From assembly GCA_050697275.1 (NCBI GenBank), contig JBOGZI010000160.1:1-42845 (forward strand): a stretch of DNA of 42,845 bases, in the 5' to 3' direction. The notes under the pieces were generated by a model, which searched no databases, was not told the origin of the DNA, and saw nothing but the letters and a program-made list of their open reading frames with translations. Each line of letters starts with the position of its first letter. Positions within the stretch are counted from its first letter, which is position 1. A program made the position numbers and the translations under genes. Below are positions 34,600-41,690 of this stretch, piece by piece. The stretch is from JBOGZI01 sp050697275. Lineage in GTDB: Bacteria; Actinomycetota; Thermoleophilia; Solirubrobacterales; 70-9.

Positions 34600-34917
34600 C
34601 GCGCACTCGCTCCGGGTGCGCAGGGGGGCCGGGGCTCATGATGCCGCTCACCGCCGGGGCGCCCGCTCGGTGCGCCGCCAGCCGCCCAGCCGCCCAGCCG
34701 CGCTCCGCCCGGCAGTCGGCGGCCAGGAAGGAGACGTAAGGGGCGCTGGTGGCCGCGATTCCCAGGTTCCTGACCGCCCCGGGGAGGAGCCGCGCGGGAT
34801 GGGTGATCACGGGCACGTCGATGCCGGCATCGCGTAGCAGCCGTCCGGGTCGCCGCCTCCGGAGCTGACGACGACGATCTCGAGCGGTACGGCCTGAGGG
34901 AATCCAGCTTCATCGGG
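34600..34917 (-). pseudogene. Frameshifted glycosyltransferase-2 remnant on the opposite strand
   Basis: Minus-strand translation from 34911 reads FPQAVPLEIVVVSSGGGDPDG. One base is then missing near 34848, and the next frame continues LLRDAGIDVPVITHPARLLP and RNLGIAATSAPYVSFLAADC, a typical GT2 sequence. Start, acceptor half and C-terminus are absent. The fragment lies between two intact plus-strand GT2 genes and fills the 352-bp gap 34581-34932, where I see no working gene. Confidence 0.68.
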
Positions 34918-34932
34918 CTAGATTTCAGGCCT

Positions 34933-35655
34933 ATGCGCGGGAACGTCCGCCTGTTCGCTCTGACCGCGGTTCGAAACGAGATGCGCTACCTGCCCGGCTT
35001 CGTGGCCAACCTCGCCGCGCAGGTGGACGGGATCATCGTGCTCGACGATGGCTCGACCGATGGGTCGGCCGAGTATCTCGCCTCCCGGCCGGAGGTGATC
35101 GAGCTGCTTCGCGTCCCCCCCGACCGACCCGAGTGGGCTGAGGTGGAGAACCATCGCGCCCTGGTCGCGGGCTCCCTGCGCCACGGTGCGGAGTGGGTGC
35201 TCTCGGTGGACGCCGACCATCGACTCGAGCGCGAGTTCCGCAAGCGCTGCGAGCGGGTGATCCGAGACGGGGAGCCTTCCGGTCACATGGCCTACTCGGT
35301 CCCGCTGCGGGAGCTCTGGGGGTCGCCGCGCACCTACCGCGTCGACGGGATCTGGGGTCGTAAGAGGAGGGCGCGACTGTTCCAGGCTCGCGCGGACCAT
35401 GAGTTCGACACCAAGCCGCTGCACTCGATCAAGGCGCCGCTGCAGGCCCGCAAGGACGGCGAGATTCCGGTCGCCGACCTCGTCGTCTATCACCTGCGGA
35501 TGATCAGGCCTGAGGACCGGCGGAAGCGCAGGGAGCGCTACCAGGCGCTCGACCCGGAGGCGCGCTACCAACCGGGCCTCGGCTACGACTACCTGACCGA
35601 CGAGCGCGGGATCCGCCTCGAGCGGATCGGGCCGGACCGGGACTACGTCGAATGA
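34933..35655 (+). CDS. Glycosyltransferase family 2, short form
   Basis: A 240-residue GT2-like protein. LFALTAVRNEMRYLPGFVAN and GIIVLDDGSTDGSAEYLAS match the waaE/KdtX-like Glyco_tranf_2_4 group, and WVLSVDADHRLE gives the DxD. The C-terminal half is Arg/Tyr-rich with KRRARLFQ and HLRMIRPEDRRKR. ATG at 34933 has TAGATT eight bases upstream and no Shine-Dalgarno, so this starts the downstream operon with a near-leaderless transcript. The next gene overlaps by 4 bp. High G+C returns here, in contrast to the two GT2 genes before it. Confidence 0.85.
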   Translation: MRGNVRLFALTAVRNEMRYLPGFVANLAAQVDGIIVLDDGSTDGSAEYLASRPEVIELLRVPPDRPEWAEVENHRALVAGSLRHGAEWVLSVDADHRLEREFRKRCERVIRDGEPSGHMAYSVPLRELWGSPRTYRVDGIWGRKRRARLFQARADHEFDTKPLHSIKAPLQARKDGEIPVADLVVYHLRMIRPEDRRKRRERYQALDPEARYQPGLGYDYLTDERGIRLERIGPDRDYVE

Positions 35656-36851
35656 GGCCCGAGGAGCCTCGGGTCTCGGTGATAGTTCCGACCTATCAGC
35701 GCCATGAACTGGTGCGGCGCGCCATCGGCAGCGTGGTCGCCCAGACCTATCGCGACTTCGAGCTGATCGTGGTGGACGACGGCTCCACGGACGGCACCGT
35801 CGAGATGCTGAAGTCGGTCGCGGAGGCGGAGCCCAGGTTGCGCTATCGCCGCCAGCCGAACCGCGGTGTCGCCGCGGCTCGCAACGCCGGCGTGCGCATG
35901 GCGAGAGGAGAGATCGTCGCGTTCCTCGACTCGGACGACCGCTGGCTTCCCGACCACCTGGCGTTGGTGACGGACGTCCTCGAGGGCCTGCCGGATGCGG
36001 TGCTCGTCTCCACCTGCCCCAGGTTCATCCTCGCCGGCAGCCAGCGGGCCGCCGACGCCCAGCTCGTGGACCACAGGCGGGGCCTTCTGTCGGAGGCCGC
36101 CTCGGCCGGATTCATGCCCTGCCTCGCGGTCAGGCGGCAGGCCCTGCTCGAGGTGGGGAGATTCGACGAGCGGCTTGGAGCCCTGGAAGACAGCGATCTG
36201 CTGCGCCGGCTCGCCACCACCGGTCCGTTCGCCCTGGTCAGCGGGCGGACGGTGGTCGCTCAGACGACCCCGGGGTCGCTTCGCGGGAGGGCGCGACGTC
36301 CGGGTACCTATCTCACCTCCGCCGAGATCAGCGCCAGGAACCTCGTCCAGGCGGTGGACCGGCTCCCGGAAGGGGAGAGGGCGCCGCTGGCCGCTGAGGC
36401 GATGGGCGTCGTCGACCTCGCTCATGCGATGCTCGCCCTCGATCGCGGGGACGACGCCGCGCTGAGGGCGGCGCTCGATCGGGCCTGCGCGGAGTTGCCG
36501 CTCTCGAGGTCCCCGACGATGATGGTTCACCGGGTGAAGAATCACCTTCGCCGGTGCGAGCAACCGCAGGAGCGCCTGCGGGTGCTGGTGGCGCTCACCT
36601 CGTGCTGGCCGAGTCCGCACTGTCTCACGGCCAGGTACCTCCGTGCCTGGGCGATCGGCCTGGCGCTGCGGCGCCTGCAGCTGCGGCTCGCGGTCCGGCT
36701 CCTAACCGGCTGGCGCCCGCGCGGGACACTCCCCTTCGTCCGCAGGGCCATCCCCTTGCTCCGTCTGAGAGCTCGCCGTTCCCGGCAGGACCGCCGGCAC
36801 CGCGGCCGGGCGGCGAGCCCGCTCGAAGCGGTGGGAGCGCAGCGTGAGTGA
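35652..36851 (+). CDS. Glycosyltransferase family 2
   Basis: A 399-residue GT2. The N-terminal catalytic domain has VSVIVPTYQRHELVRRAIGS, FELIVVDDGSTDGTVEML, AARNAGVRMARGEIVAFLDS with the SDD donor/metal motif, and LEDSDLLRRL as acceptor motif. Residues from about 230 form an alpha-helical region rich in Arg, Leu and Ala that includes hydrophobic helices and is not recognised. The first 100 residues are strikingly like those of the next gene (QTYRDFELIVVDDGS in both), so the two are tandem duplicates. Coupled to its neighbours by a 4-bp overlap upstream and an 8-bp overlap downstream. Confidence 0.88.
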   Translation: MRPEEPRVSVIVPTYQRHELVRRAIGSVVAQTYRDFELIVVDDGSTDGTVEMLKSVAEAEPRLRYRRQPNRGVAAARNAGVRMARGEIVAFLDSDDRWLPDHLALVTDVLEGLPDAVLVSTCPRFILAGSQRAADAQLVDHRRGLLSEAASAGFMPCLAVRRQALLEVGRFDERLGALEDSDLLRRLATTGPFALVSGRTVVAQTTPGSLRGRARRPGTYLTSAEISARNLVQAVDRLPEGERAPLAAEAMGVVDLAHAMLALDRGDDAALRAALDRACAELPLSRSPTMMVHRVKNHLRRCEQPQERLRVLVALTSCWPSPHCLTARYLRAWAIGLALRRLQLRLAVRLLTGWRPRGTLPFVRRAIPLLRLRARRSRQDRRHRGRAASPLEAVGAQRE

Positions 36852-39618
36852 GGCCCCGTCCGTATCGGTGGTGATCCCCACCCATCAACGCCGCGATCTG
36901 GTGCGCCAGGCGGTGCGCAGCGTCCTCGCTCAGACCTACCGCGACTTCGAGCTGATCGTGGTGGACGACGGCTCCAGCGACGGGACCCGCGAGGCCCTGG
37001 ACGGGCTGGACCCGAGGATCCGCTACCGGTGGCAGCCGAACCGGGGAGCGGGCGCCGCCCGTAACGCCGGCTTGCGGCTGGCCCGGGGCTCGATCGTCGC
37101 CTTCCTGGACTCGGACAACCTCTGGACTCCCGAGCACCTCGAGACGCTGACCCGGGCGCTCGAGGGGCACCCGGAGGCGGACATCGCCTACACGGGGCTG
37201 GGCCGTGCTGGGGGCGAAACCCGAGTCAAGGCCCCGATCGCCGACCTGCTTCATGGAAACATCGTTCCCTTCACCTCGGGAGTGGCGCTGCGCCGGGAGG
37301 TGGCCCTCGGGGCAGATGGCTTCGACGAGCGGTTGGCGGTGGGCGAGGACGCGGACCTCTGGATGCGGCTCGCGCTGCGAGGCTCGCGCTTCGCGATCCC
37401 GCCGCAGCGCACGGTGATTCGCCGCGCGATCCGGAATTCCCTCACCAGTGAGCGGGGAACCGGCGACTACGCGGAGGCCGCCGAGATCGGCGCCCGGCGT
37501 GCGATCGCCGAGCTGGAGGGCGCACGGGGAGAGGAGGCGGCGCGCCGCCTAGCCCTAGCCCGCGGGCGCTACGCGCTGATCGAGGCCGTGCGCGCGCTCG
37601 GCACGGACGACGGGGATGAGCTGAGGCGGAAGCTCCGAGAGGCGTGCAGGCTGCTGCCGGAGCTGGCCGAGCACCCCCGATCGGTGGCCAGTCACATCCG
37701 GTACGACCTGCCGAGCTCGGCCAAGCGCTCCGAAGTCGCGGCCCGATTGGCCGGGGTCGCGCGCGCCTGGCCGCTGCCCCGCTCCGATCCCTCGCGCGTC
37801 TTGGCGGCCGAGGCCCTGGTCGAGGCCGGCCTGAGCGGGCGTCCCCGCGAGATCGCGCGAACCGCTCGCGCCGCGCCCACCGGCCCGGCGCTTCCGTTCA
37901 TCGTCGGTGAGCTGCGGGCCGCCGCCCGCGCTCGGATCCGCGAGGAGCTGCGCGCTCGAATGGACCGGGCCCGAGGATTGCGAGCACGCCCGCAACGGTT
38001 GGATCTCACGGCCCAGCGCCTCCTGGTTCGCATCGCCAACGGGCTCCTGGCCGGGGTGAGCCGGCGCGGCTACGAGGCTCTGGCTCGGGTGGCCGCGTCC
38101 TACCTGGTCGCCGGAACCGGAGCCGCCGCGTATCTCAAGGGCAGCGTCGGCAGGGGCGAGCCGCTCTACGGCGTCTCGGACATCGATCTCGCGATCGTGC
38201 TCCCCGGCGGCGTCGGCGACGAGGCGATCGAGCGCCGGATCAACGATCGCTGGCGCCGCCTCCGCGGTCGCCTGCCGACGCTGTGCCGTGCCCTGTTCGA
38301 ACGGCCGCGCATCTACAGGCGAGAGGAGCTGAGCGCCAGCACGCTCCTCCACGGGCTGAGCGCGGACCGGGACCACTGGCGCCCACGGCCTTCCTCCAGG
38401 GAGCGCCGCCGCGAGCGGGGCGGCTCGGAGCGGCCCGGACTGTACGGGCCCGCCCCTGACTGGCGCCGGATCCGCGGGCGCGAGACGGCCGTGCCGCCGA
38501 GGGCCTGGGCGGATGCGGGCGAGCTCTGGCCGGCCGCCTGGCTGGAGCTCCAGTTCTGGTGGCTTCAGGCTTTCAAGGCATGCGCCAGCCCGGACGCCCT
38601 CTGGAAGCGGTATCTGTGCGCGAAGCTGGTGCTCGAGCCGGCGCGCGTCTGGCTCTGGGTGGCGCACGGTGAGCGGCCGGAGAGCTGGCAGGAGCTCGCT
38701 CGGAGGGCGTCCGCGAGGCTTCCCGAGGAGGCGCCGGCGCTGCGAGGCGCCCTCGCCTTGCGGGACTCGATCAGCCGGTCAGTGCGGGTGCCCCTCGGCG
38801 CCTCGCTTGCGGCGTTGGCGCGCATCTCGGATCGGGTTGCGGCCGAGCTCACTGCGCCCGTCCAGTCGAGCGCGGCCACCCAGGTCCGTCTGCGCTGGGG
38901 CGGTGCCGGTGAGATCGTCACCGACGCCGACACCGACGCAGCGGGGACGGGGGCGGCGCTCGGCTGCGGCCCGGCATCGCCGCCGCTGCCGCTGGTCGAC
39001 TGGAGGGCACGCGTCTGGTCGGGACCGCCCGATGAGGCCCTGAGCCCGATCCCCGGAGATCTCGACCCGGCCCTGCTCGGGGCGGCCGCCCACGAGGGCG
39101 ATGCGGGCGCCTACCCGGCCCTGCGTTGCGGCGGGCTCCTGCTCCTGCCCTCGCTGAAGCGGGCAAGGTTGCGGGCCGTTCAATGTGCCGCCACCGACCC
39201 GGTTTCGTTCGCGCTGCTCGATGGATCCGATTGGGCCGAGTTCCCCGACATCCCAGGATGGTCCGTCCAGGACTCCGCCCGCCGGGCGGTCGCCGAGCAT
39301 CTGGGCGCGCTGGAGCGGCTCGAGGCCGGCGGCGATCCCGATGGGGAGGCTCTGGGCAGGCTGTTCACCGCAGCCCGGGCGGCGAACCTGCTGGAGGGCA
39401 TCCACTCCGGGCAGCCAGAGCTCGACCTGACCGTCGCCGCGATCGCCGCTCGGCTGCGCGGCTCTCCCTCGGTGGGCTCGGGACTCGCCGATCAGGCGCT
39501 GGCGGAGCTGCGACGCTCCAGGATCCACCGCGAGCCTCCCGATGCCGCCCTGGTCGACGCCCTGCGGCGGGGGGTCGCCGCCCTGCCCGCCTTCAAGCTC
39601 GGGCTCGAGCGCCGGTGA
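36844..39618 (+). CDS. Glycosyltransferase 2 - nucleotidyltransferase fusion
   Basis: A 924-residue, apparently multidomain protein. Residues 1 to about 230 are a GT2 domain (VSVVIPTHQRRDLVRQAVRS, FLDSDNLWTPEHLE, VGEDADLWMRLALRG). A helical stretch follows, then at 430-449 YLKGSVGRGEPLYGVSDIDL, the Pol-beta/MNT nucleotidyltransferase signature with G433-S434 and D446/D448. The remaining 470 residues include a Trp-rich helix block (ELWPAAWLELQFWW) and a Gly/Ala/Leu-rich C-terminal region without a recognised family. I know of no common family with this GT2-NTase order. GTG start overlaps the preceding gene by 8 bp; the stop overlaps the sulfotransferase start (TGATG). It could build and nucleotidylate a glycan intermediate, but this is speculation. 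Confidence 0.82.
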   Translation: MSEAPSVSVVIPTHQRRDLVRQAVRSVLAQTYRDFELIVVDDGSSDGTREALDGLDPRIRYRWQPNRGAGAARNAGLRLARGSIVAFLDSDNLWTPEHLETLTRALEGHPEADIAYTGLGRAGGETRVKAPIADLLHGNIVPFTSGVALRREVALGADGFDERLAVGEDADLWMRLALRGSRFAIPPQRTVIRRAIRNSLTSERGTGDYAEAAEIGARRAIAELEGARGEEAARRLALARGRYALIEAVRALGTDDGDELRRKLREACRLLPELAEHPRSVASHIRYDLPSSAKRSEVAARLAGVARAWPLPRSDPSRVLAAEALVEAGLSGRPREIARTARAAPTGPALPFIVGELRAAARARIREELRARMDRARGLRARPQRLDLTAQRLLVRIANGLLAGVSRRGYEALARVAASYLVAGTGAAAYLKGSVGRGEPLYGVSDIDLAIVLPGGVGDEAIERRINDRWRRLRGRLPTLCRALFERPRIYRREELSASTLLHGLSADRDHWRPRPSSRERRRERGGSERPGLYGPAPDWRRIRGRETAVPPRAWADAGELWPAAWLELQFWWLQAFKACASPDALWKRYLCAKLVLEPARVWLWVAHGERPESWQELARRASARLPEEAPALRGALALRDSISRSVRVPLGASLAALARISDRVAAELTAPVQSSAATQVRLRWGGAGEIVTDADTDAAGTGAALGCGPASPPLPLVDWRARVWSGPPDEALSPIPGDLDPALLGAAAHEGDAGAYPALRCGGLLLLPSLKRARLRAVQCAATDPVSFALLDGSDWAEFPDIPGWSVQDSARRAVAEHLGALERLEAGGDPDGEALGRLFTAARAANLLEGIHSGQPELDLTVAAIAARLRGSPSVGSGLADQALAELRRSRIHREPPDAALVDALRRGVAALPAFKLGLERR

Positions 39619-40451
39619 TGCTGCCGAACCTGGTCGTGATCGGCGCCCGGAAGGGCGGCACGACCAGCCTCTATCACTACCTGCGCCATCACCCCGAGGT
39701 CACCATGTCCCGCGAGAAGGAGCTTCGCTTCTTCGTCAGACCCGAGCGGTGGCGACTTGGTCCGGACTGGTACGCCGGGCACTTCGCGGATGCCCGCACC
39801 CCCATTCGAGGCGAGGTCTCCCCCCAGTACACGGCCTACCCACGCGAGCCGAGGGTCGCGGAGCGCATGCACAGCATCCTCCCCGACACCAAGCTGATCT
39901 ACATGGTGCGGGACCCGATCGAGCGAATCGTCTCCGCCTACGTCGCCAGGTACGCCGAACGCGAGGAGCACGAGCCCTTCGCCGAAACGGTGCTTTCCGA
40001 CGGGAAGGGTCTCTACGTCAACGAGAGCTCGTACCACATGCAGCTCGAGCGGTACCTCCGCCACTATTCGCTGGAGCGGATCCTGATCATCAGCCAGGAG
40101 GAGCTGCTCCGGGCACGCCGGCGCACGCTCCGCACGATCTTCCGGTTCCTGGGTGTGAATCCCTCCTTCGACAGCCCGCGCTTCGATCACATGAGCAACC
40201 ACTGGAGCCACCTGCGGCGAGTGAGGGGACCCCGCTGGCTCTCGGTCGGGCCGAACCCGAAGGCGACCGGCCGCCTGCCATGGAAGGTCCGGGCGCGGGT
40301 GAAGCGTGCCCTCTACCGACCGCTGTCGAGGCGAGTTGATCGGCCGGTCATCGATCCGGCCGTACGCGAGGCGCTGGCCGAGCGGCTCTCGCCGGACGTC
40401 GAGCGCCTGCGGCGGCTGACGGGCCGAAGCTTCGAGGAGTGGTCGATCTAG
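39618..40451 (+). CDS. PAPS-dependent sulfotransferase
   Basis: A 277-residue cytosolic-type carbohydrate sulfotransferase. LVVIGARKGGTTSLYHYL contains the 5'-phosphosulfate loop (K12-GGTTS), KLIYMVRDPIERIVSAYV the 3'-phosphate loop with the RDP..R..S pattern, and EVSPQYTAYP a conserved acceptor-side segment. It transfers sulfate from PAPS to a sugar hydroxyl. The ATG shares bases with the upstream stop (TGATG), so it belongs to the same operon and probably modifies the glycan made by these glycosyltransferases. Confidence 0.9.
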   Translation: MLPNLVVIGARKGGTTSLYHYLRHHPEVTMSREKELRFFVRPERWRLGPDWYAGHFADARTPIRGEVSPQYTAYPREPRVAERMHSILPDTKLIYMVRDPIERIVSAYVARYAEREEHEPFAETVLSDGKGLYVNESSYHMQLERYLRHYSLERILIISQEELLRARRRTLRTIFRFLGVNPSFDSPRFDHMSNHWSHLRRVRGPRWLSVGPNPKATGRLPWKVRARVKRALYRPLSRRVDRPVIDPAVREALAERLSPDVERLRRLTGRSFEEWSI

Positions 40452-40571
40452 TGGCCTCCCACCGATCGCGCCAGGCCGCGCTGCTCCAGCAGTCGGGCGA
40501 AGCCGCCGACGGCTTCCACGACCACGGCTGCGCTCAACTCCGCTCCCGGGTGGCCGCGGAGGCCGGAATGC

Positions 40572-41669
40572 GTGGCAATCAGGCTCCCGGTCGCCTCCAT
40601 CCGGCCCAGCGTAGTCATACTGCCTGCCTTGGGGCCGAGAGCTCGTACAAGCCCGGCCGTCAGCGACGACGCGGTCGGGACGTCGGTCGATCTCGACCTC
40701 TACGGGTTGGGCGCCCGCATCAGCGGGGACTGGCCGGAGGTGGTGGAGAGCCTGCGGCTCGACTTCGCCTGGTTCGCGCGGCCGCTCGCGGTCGCGCCTC
40801 AGCTCGAGGTGGTGATCGAGCGCCGACCGCCGGAGCTCGACTCCATGGGGAACCTGAGCGCGAGCTTCGTCACCCCCCGGAACGTCGTCTACCAGGACGG
40901 CGGCCGGACCGTGATCGACTACTTCGGCCAGGCGGTCTCGGTGCTGGACCGGGCGGCGCAGCGCCTGGTGATCCAGGGCGAGGACGAGGGCGTCCTCCAC
41001 CAGGCCGGCTACCTCTTCCTGCTTTCGCGACTGGGCGAGCATCTCGACGCGCGCGGGCTGCCCAGGCTTCACGGCCTGGGGTTGGCGGGGGCGGACGGCG
41101 GGGTTGTCACCCTCCTGCCCTCGGGCGGGGGCAAGACCTCACTCGCGCTGGAGGCCCTGCGCTCCTCGGGAGTGAAGCTGATCTCGGAGGACAGCCCCCT
41201 GATCGATCGACGTGGCCGGCTCCATCCGCTCCCGCTACGCATCGGCATCCACCCGGACGAGGCGGCGCGGGTCGGCGAGCAGGACCTGCGGAGAATCGAC
41301 CGGATGGAGTTCGGCCCCAAGCTCGCGATCGAGGTGAGCAGCTTTCGGGATCGAATTGCGACCGAGCCGGTGCCGCTGCGCCACCTGGTCATCGGCCAGC
41401 GCCGGCTCGGCACGGAGGCGCGGCTGGAGCAGGTCCCCCGCCGGGTCGCGATCGGGCCGCTGTTTCGCGAGGCGGTCGTCGGCGTCGGCCTCTACCAGGG
41501 GATGGAGTTCGTGCTCCAGCGGGGGATCAGCGACGTCCGCCATCACGCCGGGACGGCGATCATGCGGGCCCTGTGGTGCGCGATCGGACTGGGGCAGGCG
41601 AAGGTGTGGCGCCTGGAGACGGGACGCGACCACGAGCGCAACTGGGCGGCCCTGCGGCGGCTGCTGTGA
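40572..41669 (+). CDS. HprK-like P-loop kinase
   Basis: A 365-residue protein with an HPr-kinase-like C-terminal half: VVTLLPSGGGKTSLALEAL (P-loop K188) and SGVKLISEDSPLIDRRGRLH, which is the acidic strand equivalent to the HprK catalytic DD. The N-terminal half (VDLDLYGLGARISGDWPEVV) resembles the domain found in HprK-related proteins that sit next to glycosyltransferase, PqqD or nucleotidyltransferase genes. No HPr or PTS protein is visible nearby, so the substrate is probably not HPr. GTG at 40572 follows GGAGG by nine bases; the first 30 residues are poorly protein-like, so a later start near 40672 is possible. The gene is 120 bp from the sulfotransferase. Confidence 0.78.
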   Translation: MAIRLPVASIRPSVVILPALGPRARTSPAVSDDAVGTSVDLDLYGLGARISGDWPEVVESLRLDFAWFARPLAVAPQLEVVIERRPPELDSMGNLSASFVTPRNVVYQDGGRTVIDYFGQAVSVLDRAAQRLVIQGEDEGVLHQAGYLFLLSRLGEHLDARGLPRLHGLGLAGADGGVVTLLPSGGGKTSLALEALRSSGVKLISEDSPLIDRRGRLHPLPLRIGIHPDEAARVGEQDLRRIDRMEFGPKLAIEVSSFRDRIATEPVPLRHLVIGQRRLGTEARLEQVPRRVAIGPLFREAVVGVGLYQGMEFVLQRGISDVRHHAGTAIMRALWCAIGLGQAKVWRLETGRDHERNWAALRRLL

Positions 41670-41690
41670 GCACGTAGGGTCGGCGGCGAA

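Noticed and set aside
40439..41677. A 412-codon frame overlapping the HprK-like gene
   Set aside because: Gly/Arg/Ala-rich shadow; the HprK-like frame has the P-loop and acidic motif.
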